A stretch of DNA of 64,000 nucleotides from Pseudomonas sp. Z8(2022) (GCF_025837155.1 NZ_CP107549.1:4092001-4156000), one strand, 5' to 3'. Counted from the stretch's first letter, positions 51,315 to 62,320 are shown. Translations and numbers: made by a program. The notes: generated by a model from the sequence alone, not told the origin.

Positions 51315-51980
51315 ATGAGCAAGAAAGTGGCAGTGATTCTGTCCGGCTGTGGCGTCTACGATGGCGCCGAGATCCATGAAAGCGTGATCACCCTGTTGCG
51401 CCTCGACCAGCGTGGCGCCGAAGTCCAGTGTTTCGCCCCCAACGTGCCGCAATTGCACGTGGTCGATCACTACAGCGGCGACGAGATGGACGAGACGCGC
51501 AACGTCCTGGTGGAGTCCGCACGCATCGCCCGCGGCAAGATCAAGGACGTCAAGGAGCTGCGCGCGGCGGAGTTCGACGCGCTGATCCTGCCCGGCGGCT
51601 TCGGCGTGGCGAAGAACCTTTCCGACTTCGCCACCGGCGGCGCGAACTGCAGCGTGCAGTCGGACGTCCTGGACGCGTGCAAGGCCTTCGTCGACGCAGG
51701 CAAGCCGGTCGGCCTGATGTGCATCGCGCCGGCCCTGGCGGCGAAGATCTTCGGCGCCGGCGTGGTATGCACCATCGGCAGCGATCACGACACCGCCGCC
51801 GCCCTGACCCAGATGGGCGCCGAGCATCAGGAGTGCGAGGTCAGCGACATCATCGAGGACGAGCAGCGCAAGCTGGTGACCACGCCCGCCTACATGCTCG
51901 CCCAGTCCATCGCCGAGGCGGCATCGGGCATCAACAAACTGGTCGACCGCGTACTGGAGCTGACCCACCAGCAAGACTGA
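51315..51980 (+). CDS. elbB: Isoprenoid biosynthesis glyoxalase ElbB
   Basis: 221-residue DJ-1/PfpI-superfamily protein. Motifs: KVAVILSGCGVYDGAEIHE at the start, ALILPGGFGVAKNLSDFA near residue 95, and the nucleophile elbow VGLMCIAPAL near 138. E. coli ElbB has weak glyoxalase activity and was linked to isoprenoid output. Preceded by AGGAGT. Confidence 0.92.
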   Translation: MSKKVAVILSGCGVYDGAEIHESVITLLRLDQRGAEVQCFAPNVPQLHVVDHYSGDEMDETRNVLVESARIARGKIKDVKELRAAEFDALILPGGFGVAKNLSDFATGGANCSVQSDVLDACKAFVDAGKPVGLMCIAPALAAKIFGAGVVCTIGSDHDTAAALTQMGAEHQECEVSDIIEDEQRKLVTTPAYMLAQSIAEAASGINKLVDRVLELTHQQD

Positions 51981-52096
51981 CCAGGCACCACTCGCAGGGC
52001 GCTTCGGTCAATGGTCAGGGCAGTCCGGCCGCAGCCCTGGCCAATCTCGCCAGGCTGCGGCAGCGTGACAGACACCTGATTTTTCGGAGTGTCACG

Positions 52097-52564
52097 ATGC
52101 CGCAAGCCTTCACCCTGGACGCCGACCTGCAACAGGCGGTGACCACCTTCTTCCAGCGCATCCCGTTCAACCAGCTGCTCGGTATCGAAATCGATGAACT
52201 GAGCGAAGAGCAGGTGATCATGCACCTGCCGATGAAGCCCGAGCTGATCGGCAACTACCTCCACGGCATTCTGCACGGCGGCGTGATCTCATCACTGCTC
52301 GATGTCTGTGGCGGCGCCATGGCACTGATCGGTGCCTTCGCCAACCACCAGCACCTGCCGGCGGCCGAGCGCATGAACAGATTGTCCAAGCTCGGCACCA
52401 TCGACCTGCGCATCGACTACCTGCGCCCCGGACGCGGCCAGCGCTTCACCGCCACGGCCATGCCGCTGCGCGCCGGCAACAAGGTGGCGGTGATCCGCAT
52501 GGAGCTGCACAACGACGAAGGCGTGCTGGTGGCCGTGGGTACCGGCACCTATCTGTGCGGCTAG
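52097..52564 (+). CDS. PaaI/YigI-type hotdog thioesterase
   Basis: 155-residue acyl-CoA thioesterase family protein. The hotdog helix with the catalytic region reads YLHGILHGGVISSLLDVCGG near residue 55, followed by the beta strand TIDLRIDYLRPGRG. ATG 52097 has CGGAGT upstream; a longer reading from 51428 passes through elbB in another frame and is spurious. Substrate unknown. Confidence 0.88.
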   Translation: MPQAFTLDADLQQAVTTFFQRIPFNQLLGIEIDELSEEQVIMHLPMKPELIGNYLHGILHGGVISSLLDVCGGAMALIGAFANHQHLPAAERMNRLSKLGTIDLRIDYLRPGRGQRFTATAMPLRAGNKVAVIRMELHNDEGVLVAVGTGTYLCG

Positions 52565-52591
52565 CGAAACGCTCTCGGATGGTCAGGGCAT

Positions 52592-53041
52592 CTAGCGACT
52601 CAAGCGCGTGAGAATCCGATCCAGCGCATTGGCGAAGGCCTGACGATCCTTCTCCGAGTAGGGCGCCTGGCCGCCGCCAACCTGGCCCTGCTCGCGCAAG
52701 TCGGTGAACAGGTTGCGCACCGCCAGGCGCTCGCCCATGTTGCGCTCATCGAACTCTCGGCCACGCGGGTCGAGCGCAGCGACGCCCTTCTTCACCAGGC
52801 GGTCAGCCAGCGGCACATCACTGCAGATCACCAGCTCGCCGGGCACGGCGTGCTCCACCAGGTGATCGTCGGCCGCATCCGGACCGCTGGGCACCACGAT
52901 CAGCTTCACGCAGGCGAAGTTCGGCCGGACCACGGCCTGCCCGGCAACCAGCACCACTTCGAAGCCCCGCTTGAGGGCGAACTTGACCACCTGATCCCGC
53001 GCCGCCCGAGGGCAGGCGTCGGCGTCGATCCATACACGCAT
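52592..53041 (-). CDS. UPF0178 (YaiI/YqxD) family protein
   Basis: 149-residue NYN/PIN-like domain protein with the family start MRVWIDADACPRAARDQV (conserved acidic residues) and later ICSDVPLADRLV and LDPRGREF. The fold suggests a nuclease-like metal site, but no activity is established. Confidence 0.92.
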   Translation of the reverse strand: MRVWIDADACPRAARDQVVKFALKRGFEVVLVAGQAVVRPNFACVKLIVVPSGPDAADDHLVEHAVPGELVICSDVPLADRLVKKGVAALDPRGREFDERNMGERLAVRNLFTDLREQGQVGGGQAPYSEKDRQAFANALDRILTRLSR

Positions 53042-53093
53042 GCAGCAACTTCCGCAGAGAAACCAGCGCTCAGTATGCCAGCAGGCGAACGGC

Positions 53094-53429
53094 TCAGGCG
53101 TTGTAGAACGGCTGGCAGCGCTCGCGTACGGCGCGCGACAGGCTGTCGTCGGCCAGTTCGATCAGATCCAGCTCCACCTCATCCGGCAACAGCTCGGCCA
53201 CCAGCGCGGCCAGGCGCCGCTGCCCGCTCTGATCGGCCCCGGAGACTGCCAGCAGCAACCTGGGTTGCGGGCCGATGGCCGGATCGCGCAATGCAGCAAG
53301 AAAGGCCTCGCGCACGGCGAGCTGGGCACAGGCCGCAGACAGCGCCTGCTCCAGAGAGGGGTGACGCAGAGCAGCCAGCGCCAGGTCAGGACTGTCGGCG
53401 TAATGAGCGGAATGGATCGAGGAAGACAT
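53094..53429 (-). CDS. Small protein resembling the SseB C-terminal domain
   Basis: 111 residues from ATG 53429. Sequence pattern: SLEQALSAACAQLAVREAFL, PRLLLAVSGAD, then ELLPDEVELDLIELADDSL and the final PFYNA. The spacing and the closing PFY resemble the C-terminal domain of SseB; this is a moderate-confidence recognition. Lies upstream of and on the same strand as the UPF0178 gene. Confidence 0.7.
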   Translation of the reverse strand: MSSSIHSAHYADSPDLALAALRHPSLEQALSAACAQLAVREAFLAALRDPAIGPQPRLLLAVSGADQSGQRRLAALVAELLPDEVELDLIELADDSLSRAVRERCQPFYNA

Positions 53430-53515
53430 GCGTGCACTCGGCAAGAGATTTGCGACCAGCCTAGGGGCACAGAGAGTCGCTGTCGTGGCAGCCGTTCACG
53501 CTATTGGGGTAACGA

Positions 53516-53531
53516 GGGCGATAAATCGCCC
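53516..53531. terminator. Hairpin downstream of the FTR1 gene
   Basis: GGGCGAT-AA-ATCGCCC, 7-bp perfect stem 13 bases after the FTR1-fusion stop. Weak T content on either side. Confidence 0.45.
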
Positions 53532-53543
53532 CCGTATCTTTCT

Positions 53544-55430
53544 TCAGCCCTGCCTAGGCAGATACCGACGCTGCCCCAACCAGCTGCGTCCATACAGCAG
53601 AGCGATTCCCGCCAGCGCCAGGCCTTGCGCCGACAGGCTCCAGGCATCGGCATAGATGCCCAGCCAGTCGAACTCGAAGAACGCCACCGGGCGCGTGCCG
53701 AGCACGCCGGCTTCCTGCAGTGCAGCCACACCGTGGCCGGCGAAAACCACCGACAGCACACACAGCAGCACTGCATTGATGCCGAAGAAGGTCGCCATCG
53801 GCAGTTTGCGCGAGCCGCGCAGGATCACCCAGGCCAGGCCGATCAGCAATACCAGCGCGGCAGCAGCACCGGCCAGTACAGCACCGTGTCCGGCCGGGCC
53901 GGCCTGCAGCCACAGGGTTTCGTAGAACAGGATGACTTCGAACAGCTCGCGATAGACCGAGAAGAACGCCAGTACGGCGAAGCCGAAGCGACCACCACCG
54001 CCGACCAGGCTGCTCTTGATGTAGTCCTGCCAGGCTGCGGCGTGGCGACGATCATGCATCCACACACCGACCCACAGCAGCACCACGCTGGCAAATAGCG
54101 CGGTGATGCCTTCGAGCAGTTCGCGCTGGGCGCCGCTGACATCGATAACGTAAGCCGCCAGCGCCCAGGTACCGACCCCGGCGAGCAGCGCCATTCCCCA
54201 ACCGATGTGCACGCTGCGCACTGCCTGCTGCTGATCGGTGTTGCGCAGGAAGGCAAGAATCGCCGCCAGCACCAGAATGGCTTCCAGCCCCTCGCGCAGC
54301 AGGATCAGCAGGCTGGCGAAGAAGCTCAGGCTGGCGTCCATGACGCTCTCGGCGAGCAGTGCCGCGGACTTGTCCAGCTCGACTCTGGCCTGCTCCAGCG
54401 CCTGAGCCGCCTGGCCGATACCGGCACCATCCTGCAGCGCCTGCCGATAGGCCATCAGGGCTCGTTCGGTGGTCTTGCGCTGCGCAGCATCGAGGTTGTC
54501 GAGAGCACTTTCGACCAGCTCGAAGCCTTCCAGATAGGCACCGACGGAAAGGTCATAGGCCTGCTCGCGATCACCATCGCGGTAGGCCTGCAGACTGCGC
54601 TCCAGGGTGTCGCGGGTGTAGCCGATCAGTTGCTGCGGGCCGCGCTGCTCCAGCACTGGATGGGCACGCAGGGCGCGAAATGCGGCGACATCGCCACCGC
54701 TGGCGGCGATCTCGGCCGGCGTGCGACCGGCCAGCTCACTCATGGCGAAGCGCGTCTGCCCCTGCGCCGGCGCTGCGGTAAAGCCGGCGATGTAAACCGC
54801 CAGATCCCAACGCTGACGATCATCGAGCTGGTCGGCAAAGGACGGCATGTCGGTGCCCTCGATACCCAACCCCAGGGTGTTGTAGAGATCGAAGAGGCTC
54901 AACCGATCCAGACGCGCGACGTCACGCAGATTGGCCGGCGGCGGCTCCAGGCCAATCCCCGCCGGTCCGTCACCCAGCCCGGTGTCGCCATGGCACACCG
55001 AACAGTGCTGGGCGTAGAGCGGCTCACCACGTTGCGGATCCGGCGTCAGCACCGGTGTCAGCGGCACCTGATAGAGCTCGACCAGACGCGCCCCCAGTTG
55101 CCGCGCGGCGCTGGACACTTCCTCGCCCGGCTGCCGCTGGAGAACGGCCTGGCGCAGGTCAGCCACATCCTGCTCCAGATCGGCGCGCCCTGCCTGAGCT
55201 GGCAGGGCAACGATGAGGCCCTGCAGTACATCGAGAAATTCCAGTTGTTCCTGGTATTCGCCAGTGTCGATCACCTGGCCAGCGGCAACGGTGGCCGGGT
55301 AGTCAGCGCCGATATAACCGATCAGATGCAACGCCTGCGCGGCGTCGAGAGGTTCGCCAACGGCGAGAAAGCTGAGGCAGGCCAGCAGCGGCAGCATCAG
55401 CCAGGAAAGAGAGAGACGGAAACGAGTCAT
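53544..55430 (-). CDS. Cytochrome c-FTR1 fusion iron permease
   Basis: 628-residue protein. A signal peptide (LSLSWLMLPLLACLSFLA) precedes a periplasmic region with one c-type heme motif CSVCHG at about residue 143-147. The C-terminal half is a seven-helix FTR1 permease with the two REXXE iron motifs LLREGLEAILV and VYRELFEVILF. The heme domain may supply the ferrous-iron oxidation or electron transfer that fungal FTR1 obtains from a multicopper oxidase. ATG 55430 follows GGGA. A Fur-like sequence lies just upstream. Confidence 0.93.
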   Translation of the reverse strand: MTRFRLSLSWLMLPLLACLSFLAVGEPLDAAQALHLIGYIGADYPATVAAGQVIDTGEYQEQLEFLDVLQGLIVALPAQAGRADLEQDVADLRQAVLQRQPGEEVSSAARQLGARLVELYQVPLTPVLTPDPQRGEPLYAQHCSVCHGDTGLGDGPAGIGLEPPPANLRDVARLDRLSLFDLYNTLGLGIEGTDMPSFADQLDDRQRWDLAVYIAGFTAAPAQGQTRFAMSELAGRTPAEIAASGGDVAAFRALRAHPVLEQRGPQQLIGYTRDTLERSLQAYRDGDREQAYDLSVGAYLEGFELVESALDNLDAAQRKTTERALMAYRQALQDGAGIGQAAQALEQARVELDKSAALLAESVMDASLSFFASLLILLREGLEAILVLAAILAFLRNTDQQQAVRSVHIGWGMALLAGVGTWALAAYVIDVSGAQRELLEGITALFASVVLLWVGVWMHDRRHAAAWQDYIKSSLVGGGGRFGFAVLAFFSVYRELFEVILFYETLWLQAGPAGHGAVLAGAAAALVLLIGLAWVILRGSRKLPMATFFGINAVLLCVLSVVFAGHGVAALQEAGVLGTRPVAFFEFDWLGIYADAWSLSAQGLALAGIALLYGRSWLGQRRYLPRQG

Positions 55431-55440
55431 CAATGCATCC

Positions 55441-55461
55441 CAAATGAGAATGGGTGGCATT
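55441..55461. promoter_or_regulatory. Candidate Fur box upstream of the FTR1 fusion gene
   Basis: CAAATGAGAAT (55441-55451) is a perfect left half of the Pseudomonas Fur consensus; the right half GGGTGGCATT is imperfect. It lies only 11-31 bases from the ATG. Confidence 0.5.
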
Positions 55462-55545
55462 AAATTGTTGCCTGCCTAACGACTCAGCACAAGGGAGATG
55501 TGAAATATTTCGTAACACTCGGCCGAACAGAGCGTTGCAGTGGCT

Positions 55546-55572
55546 GACCTCGACCAGCAGGAAGTCGAGGTC
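55546..55572 (-). terminator. Hairpin downstream of the LysE gene
   Basis: GACCTCGAC (55546-55554) and GTCGAGGTC (55564-55572), 9-bp perfect stem with a 9-base loop, 10 bases beyond the LysE-family stop on the minus strand. No T-run. Confidence 0.45.
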
Positions 55573-55581
55573 GAAAGACGC

Positions 55582-56214
55582 TCAGACGGCGGCGCGCTTG
55601 ACCGTGGCCAGGAGGCCGGCAGCAGCGGCGAACAGCGCGGCGAAACTGCGATTCATCACCCGTTGCTGACGCGGGGTACGCAGCAGGCGCAGTACGCGCG
55701 AGGCAAGACCGGTGTAGCCGGCCATGACGATCAGGTCCACGCTGATCATGGTCACGCCCATCATCAGATACTGCGCCAGCAGAGGTGCATGCGGATCGAT
55801 GAACTGCGGCAGTACCGCGAGCATGAAGACGATGGCCTTGGGGTTGCTGAAATTGACCAGAAAACCGCGCAACACCAGCGCCAGGGGCCGGCCGATCGGT
55901 CGCTCCGCCGCACCGGTATCCAGATCGCTGGGAATGGCGACCCACTGTTTGTAGGCGAGGAATGCCAGATAGCCCACGCCGAACCACTTGATCAGGCTGA
56001 AGGCCAGCGCCGAGGTAGCCAGAATGGCGCCCACACCCGCCGCGACGATGGCGATCTGCAGCGCCAGACCAAGCTGCAGGCCGAGTGCGTTCCAGTAACC
56101 GCGCCAGAAGCCATACTGCATGCCAGCCGACATCGAGGCCACGGCACCGGCCCCCGGCGACAGGCTGATCACCCAGCAGGCAACGAAGAAGGCGAGCCAG
56201 GTTTCCAAAGCCAT
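55582..56214 (-). CDS. LysE/RhtB-family amino acid exporter
   Basis: 210-residue six-helix transporter. Typical start WLAFFVACWVISLSPGAGAV (conserved SPG), followed by GLQLGLALQIAIVAAG and, mid-protein, FLVNFSNPKAIVFMLAVLPQF. Likely exports a neutral amino acid such as homoserine, threonine or leucine, not resolvable by sequence. Confidence 0.9.
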   Translation of the reverse strand: MALETWLAFFVACWVISLSPGAGAVASMSAGMQYGFWRGYWNALGLQLGLALQIAIVAAGVGAILATSALAFSLIKWFGVGYLAFLAYKQWVAIPSDLDTGAAERPIGRPLALVLRGFLVNFSNPKAIVFMLAVLPQFIDPHAPLLAQYLMMGVTMISVDLIVMAGYTGLASRVLRLLRTPRQQRVMNRSFAALFAAAAGLLATVKRAAV

Positions 56215-56287
56215 GATGCGTACCTCGAGAAGCTCAAATCAGGGAAACCGCACAGCCTACTCCTGCTCCGCGGTATCGACCAGTAGC

Positions 56288-56826
56288 TCAGCGCCAGCGG
56301 CGTACGGACTTCTGGAAGAACAGGCTGTTGGGAACCTGCAGCAGGGCGCCGGCGGCGTCCTCACTGAGATCCTGCAGGGTGGTGTAGAACAGGTTGATGG
56401 ATATCACCCTGCCTTTCACGCCGGGCTTGTCGGCACTCTCGATGACCTCGACGGTATCGCCCAGGCGAAACGGTCCCATGGTGAAGATCAGCAATGCGCA
56501 GAACATGTTCGACAGCACGCTCCAGATGGCGAAGAACGCCACCGCAGCGACAGCGGTGAAACCGGTCAGCGCCGTCCACAGGACATTCGCCGATACCCCC
56601 AGACGCTCCAGCACCATGAGCAGCGCACTGCCCATGATCAGCCAGCGCACCAGGCCACGCAGCGGTTGCAGCACCTCTGCCGGCAACAGGCTGTAGCGCG
56701 CGCCGAGGCGGCTGATGGCTCGGGTAAGAATGCGCTGGGCGATCCACGCCAGCAGGATGATCAGCAGCACCTGGCCGGCGCGAATCAGCGGATCGCGCCA
56801 GGCCGCCAGCAACTCAAGCTGTTCCA

Positions 56827-56827
<1 letters not shown>
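56288..56827 (-). CDS. Small MscS-family mechanosensitive channel
   Basis: 179-residue protein. Three hydrophobic segments (VLLIILLAWIAQRIL, LVRWLIMGSALLMVL, FTAVAAVAFFAIWSVLSNMF), the last being the pore-lining helix, then the beta domain start (GPFRLGDTVEVIESADKPGVKGRV). It lacks most of the C-terminal cage of full-length MscS, so it is a short form. The ATG overlaps the ABC-F stop by one base. Confidence 0.88.
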
Positions 56828-58740
<1,913 letters not shown>

Positions 58741-58778
58741 AATGGCCGCGGAGTCTATCAAATCGCCCCGGAGGCCGC

Positions 58779-59222
58779 GTGCAGGATCTGTGGAATTTCG
58801 CCCTCGAACGCTACGCCAGATCGGGCGTGGAGCAGGCCTGCCTGCAGTTGCAGGAGGCAGGTAGCGACGTCTGTCTGCTGCTGACCGGCGCCTGGTTGCA
58901 GGGGCGGGGCGTACGCTGCCTGGATCAACGCCTGTGCGCATTGAGGAACGTGGCCGGCCCCTGGCAACGCGAAGTGATCTCGCCCTTGCGTCAGACACGA
59001 CGCGACTGGCGCGCGGCTGCAGGCCAGGACACCGAGTTGGCTGCCTTGCGCGAACAGGTCAAGAAACTGGAATTGCAGGCCGAGCGGGTGTTGTTCGAAC
59101 GATTGCAGGCGCTGGCCGAAGGCTGGCCCGCCGAAGCGAGCGAAGATGACTGGCTGATTCGTCTGGCCGGAAACGACAGCGCCGCGCTGCAGGTGCTGCG
59201 CGACGCCGTCAATCAGCCTTAG
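58779..59222 (+). CDS. TIGR02444 family protein
   Basis: 147-residue cytoplasmic protein starting at GTG 58779 (QDLWNFALERYARSGVEQACL), with GGAG 5 bases upstream. It contains GSDVCLLLTGAWL and an alpha-helical C-terminal half with a coiled-coil-like stretch (LAALREQVKKLELQAERVL). Divergent from the ABC-F gene (38-base gap) and convergent with algP, overlapping its end by 4 bases. Function unknown. Confidence 0.88.
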   Translation: MQDLWNFALERYARSGVEQACLQLQEAGSDVCLLLTGAWLQGRGVRCLDQRLCALRNVAGPWQREVISPLRQTRRDWRAAAGQDTELAALREQVKKLELQAERVLFERLQALAEGWPAEASEDDWLIRLAGNDSAALQVLRDAVNQP

Positions 59223-60163
59223 GATGCGCTGGGAGCACCGCTGTCGGCGCTCACGGCAGGCGCCGCTGCGGCAGCCGGCGTGGCCGGTGCGGAAGCGGGC
59301 TTGGCCGCCGCAGGCTTGACCGGAGCCTTCTTCGCAGGTGCTTTCACTGCAGCCGGCTTCTTCGCCACGGCGGGCTTGCTGGCAGGCTTGGCAGGTGCCG
59401 CCTTGGCAGCGGGCTTCGCAGCAGGTTTGGCGGCTGCCGACTTGGTCGCTGCTGGCTTGGTGGCAGGCTTACTGGCCGTAGCTGGCTTAGCTGACGCTTT
59501 TGCTGCGGCCGGTTTTGCAGCCGGCTTGGCGGCAGGTTTGGCAGCAGCCTTGGGCGCGGCGGGTTTGGGCGCGGCGGCCTTGCCGGCAGCAGGTCTGACC
59601 GCTGGCTTACCGGCTACCGCGGGCTTTGCAGCCGGTTTGCTGGCCGATTTGGCAGCAGCGGGTTTGGCCGGAGCCTTCTTCACCGGTGCCTTTGCAGCAG
59701 CGGGCTTCTTCGCTGCGGCCGGTTTGCTCGCAGGCTTGGCTGCCGGCGCGGCGGCCTTGGCTTCACGTGCATCCAGCGCCTTGCCGGCGGCTTCCTTCAC
59801 TTTGCCAACGCCCTGCGCCAGCTTCAGACTTTCCTGAGCGTCGCGCTTGAGCTGGACGATGTAACCACGGGTTTCGCTCTGGCGGCTCTTGAGCGCGTCG
59901 AGCAGCTCTTCCAGCTCGGCGACGGCATCCTTGGCCCTGGCTTGCGCCTTGGCCTTGCCAGCGACAGCGGCGTCCTGCAGCTTGGTGCGCGCCTTGCGCA
60001 GTTTTTCCTGGGCCTTGCCGCGCTGCTTCTCCAGCTTGGCAAGCAGTTTCTCGGCGTCGGTCAGCGCTTGCGAGCAGGCATTTTCAAGGTGTTCGAGCAG
60101 GCTGGCAGACAATTGATGCAACAGGTGCAACGGGGTGGTCACAGACTTCTTCTTGGCCGACAT
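59219..60163 (-). CDS. algP: Histone H1-like transcriptional regulator AlgP
   Basis: 314-residue DNA-binding protein. N-terminal about 145 residues are a helical, charged domain (SAKKKSVTTPLHLLHQLS start). The C-terminal half is a Lys-Pro-Ala-Ala repeat domain, histone H1-like. ATG 60163 follows AGGAGG. In P. aeruginosa AlgP (AlgR3) modulates alginate genes. Here it is near algQ, as in that species, with the FKBP gene between. Repeat number varies among strains, so length is not diagnostic. Confidence 0.93.
   Translation of the reverse strand: MSAKKKSVTTPLHLLHQLSASLLEHLENACSQALTDAEKLLAKLEKQRGKAQEKLRKARTKLQDAAVAGKAKAQARAKDAVAELEELLDALKSRQSETRGYIVQLKRDAQESLKLAQGVGKVKEAAGKALDAREAKAAAPAAKPASKPAAAKKPAAAKAPVKKAPAKPAAAKSASKPAAKPAVAGKPAVRPAAGKAAAPKPAAPKAAAKPAAKPAAKPAAAKASAKPATASKPATKPAATKSAAAKPAAKPAAKAAPAKPASKPAVAKKPAAVKAPAKKAPVKPAAAKPASAPATPAAAAAPAVSADSGAPSAS
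59275..59760. repeat. KPAA-coding degenerate tandem repeats in algP
   Basis: About 480 bases of degenerate 9-15 base units rich in GGCTTGGC/GCGGGTTT, encoding K-P-A-A-style units on the minus strand. Such tracts are recombination-prone in algP of P. aeruginosa. Confidence 0.8.
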
Positions 60164-60299
60164 GGCGCGCCTCCTGGCGGATGTGGATGAGCCCATACTA
60201 GACGCAGGCGGGACGCCTCGCCATAGGCCTTTTGGCGACCGCGGCACGGGCATCACCCGCCTGGCATAATCGCCGGCAAATCCATCGGGAGACACAGTC

Positions 60300-60947
60300 A
60301 TGAGCCGCGCCGTACTCGCCGCCCTCGTATTCTGCTGCAGCCTGGGCGTACAGGCCGACCAGCACCAGCAGGACCTGGCATACAGCCTCGGGGTACGCCT
60401 TGGCGAGCGACTGCACGACGAGGTGCCCGACCTGCCGCTGAGCGAACTGCTCGAAGGTTTGCGCCAGGCCTATGAAGGCAAGCCTCTGCGGCTTGAGGCC
60501 GGCCGTATCGAACAGCTCCTCGACGAACACGAGGCACGTATCGAAGCCTCGCCGCAACGCCTCGCCAGGGCCATCGAAGCCGAACAACGTTTTCTCGCAG
60601 AAGAAGGTCGCCGCACCAACGTGCGAACGCTGGCCAATGGCGTGCTGGTGACCGAGCTCAGCCCCGGCAGCGGTCCCAAACCCACCGCGCGCAGCCGAGT
60701 GCAGGTGAGTTATCGCGGCGAACTGGCCGATGGCAGCGTATTCGACGAGAGCATCACGCCTCAGTGGTTTCGCCTGGACAGCCTGATCGCGGGCTGGCGC
60801 AGTGCACTGCTGCAGATGCCGAAAGGCGCTCACTGGCGCCTGGTGATTCCATCGAGTCAGGCGTATGGGGAAGATGGCGCGGGCGACCTGATACCGCCCC
60901 ATGCACCGCTGGTGTTCGATCTGCGCCTGCTGGACGTGACCGACTGA
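60300..60947 (+). CDS. FKBP-type peptidyl-prolyl isomerase
   Basis: 215-residue periplasmic isomerase. Signal peptide MSRAVLAALVFCCSLGVQA, an N-terminal helical dimerisation region (LAYSLGVRLGERLHDE), and a C-terminal FKBP domain (VQVSYRGELADGSVFDES, WRLVIPSSQAYGEDGAGDLI, then PPHAPLVFDLRLL). Similar to FkpA/FklB. GGGAG precedes the ATG. Divergent from algP and followed by a strong terminator. Confidence 0.92.
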   Translation: MSRAVLAALVFCCSLGVQADQHQQDLAYSLGVRLGERLHDEVPDLPLSELLEGLRQAYEGKPLRLEAGRIEQLLDEHEARIEASPQRLARAIEAEQRFLAEEGRRTNVRTLANGVLVTELSPGSGPKPTARSRVQVSYRGELADGSVFDESITPQWFRLDSLIAGWRSALLQMPKGAHWRLVIPSSQAYGEDGAGDLIPPHAPLVFDLRLLDVTD

Positions 60948-60970
60948 GCGCCGCCCCATTCAGCGACAGA

Positions 60971-61000
60971 AAGCCCGGACCTCACATCCGGGCTTTTTTG
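60971..61000 (+). terminator. Intrinsic terminator of the FKBP gene
   Basis: AAGCCCGGA (60971-60979) and TCCGGGCTT (60987-60995) followed by TTTT. It also separates the convergent algQ gene. Confidence 0.88.
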
Positions 61001-61010
61001 CATGGAGCCG

Positions 61011-61484
61011 TCAGAGCGCTTCGGCGACCTGCTCCTGATGCGCGTTGTGCAGCACCTCAATCAGGCAGTCTTCCAGCTCGAAACGCTCGTGCAGCAACGG
61101 GCCCAGGCGGTCGAGTTCGGCCACCAGCGAGGCGTTGTCGCGACTGTCGCCATTGTCACAACGATCATTGAAGGCCAGTGCGGCCTCGGTGATGGCTTCG
61201 ATACGCGGATAGATCCGCTTGGCCAGCTCCAGGCCGCGCTGATCATTGAAGGCCTTGGCCTCGCTGGTCAGTTGCTCGTAAACCTCGAAGTGGCCGGCAG
61301 AGACATAGTCCACCAGCAATTCGCAGAAGCCCTGCAGGGACTCACAGTTGATGGCCGGAGCCTGCGGCGACTTGGAAAGAGCGGTATAGGCCTGTACCAG
61401 TTCGCGGCGCTCACCCAGCCAACGATCGATCAACTGGTGAACACCACCCCAGCGTTCCTGCGCGTTCCGACATTTCTCAAGCAT
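61011..61484 (-). CDS. algQ: Rsd/AlgQ anti-sigma-70 regulator
   Basis: 157-residue Rsd/AlgQ-family protein that binds sigma-70 region 4. Typical segments: RWGGVHQLIDRWLGERRELV at the start, then FCELLVDYVSAGHFEVYEQL and LLHERFELEDCLIEVLHNAH. In Pseudomonas it promotes siderophore and alginate expression. Its 5' region (61485-61780) shows no other gene. Confidence 0.94.
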   Translation of the reverse strand: MLEKCRNAQERWGGVHQLIDRWLGERRELVQAYTALSKSPQAPAINCESLQGFCELLVDYVSAGHFEVYEQLTSEAKAFNDQRGLELAKRIYPRIEAITEAALAFNDRCDNGDSRDNASLVAELDRLGPLLHERFELEDCLIEVLHNAHQEQVAEAL

Positions 61485-61780
61485 GATGAACCTCGCTTCC
61501 CTTATCGATAATGCCTGTTATACGTCCGCTCCGAGACGTTCTATTAGGGCTGCCATCCTTAGCAACCGCCTTAGGCCATCGCTACGCGACGTAGAAATCA
61601 TTCCCGACGCTTTTTTGTCGAGTGTCGCTTTGTTTCGGGTAGGTAACCGCAAAATGGCATTTTTCCGACGCCGCGTGCGAGCCAGATTATGCCCGTGGGC
61701 AGACACCATCAAGGCGCCGTGCCGAGAAATTTAATACGCGCGTTTGATCGGCACGGCAACAGCGTCGTGCCCGTCGCAGC

Positions 61781-62272
61781 TCAACGGCGACGCAGCAACT
61801 GGAACAGGCAGAACCCGAACATGCCGATGAAGGCCAGCAGGCTCCACTCGGGAAGGCTCATGCCGAACAGCGTCCAGTTGACCTCGGCACAATCGGCAGT
61901 GCCCTGGAAAACCAGGCGCACGACCTCCTGCATCGGCAAGGCCTGCATCATGAACTCCAGACTCGGTAGACAGGCCTCGAGCTGATCGGCCGGCACGCTC
62001 TGCAGGTAGATCTGCCGGCCTGCCGTGGCACCGCCGATGAGCACGAAAAGCAGCGCCAGCACAGCGTAAACACGCTGGCCGAGGCGAGCGGGACCATGAA
62101 GTGCAGCGATCAGGCAGACGATGCCGAAGCCGAACACGCAGATACGCTGGACAATACACATGGGGCACGGCTCCAGCCCCACCACATGTTCCAGATAGAG
62201 AGCCACCGCCATGAGCAGCACGCAGCCGAAAAATGCCAGAAAGAACAGGGGGCGCGGACTGGCCAGTTGCAT
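61781..62272 (-). CDS. dsbB: Disulfide bond formation protein DsbB (DsbH-type)
   Basis: 163-residue four-helix quinone reductase that reoxidises DsbA. First periplasmic pair CPMC near residue 36-39 after HVVGLEP; second pair Cys in EACLPSLEF and GTADCAEV. Located between algQ and the hem operon as in P. aeruginosa. There are four membrane segments, beginning PLFFLAFFGCVLLMAVAL. Confidence 0.93.
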   Translation of the reverse strand: MQLASPRPLFFLAFFGCVLLMAVALYLEHVVGLEPCPMCIVQRICVFGFGIVCLIAALHGPARLGQRVYAVLALLFVLIGGATAGRQIYLQSVPADQLEACLPSLEFMMQALPMQEVVRLVFQGTADCAEVNWTLFGMSLPEWSLLAFIGMFGFCLFQLLRRR

Positions 62273-62320
62273 GATGGCTCCAGGAGGGGGAATCGAGGAC
62301 GGTACGGTAGAGGAAAGCGA

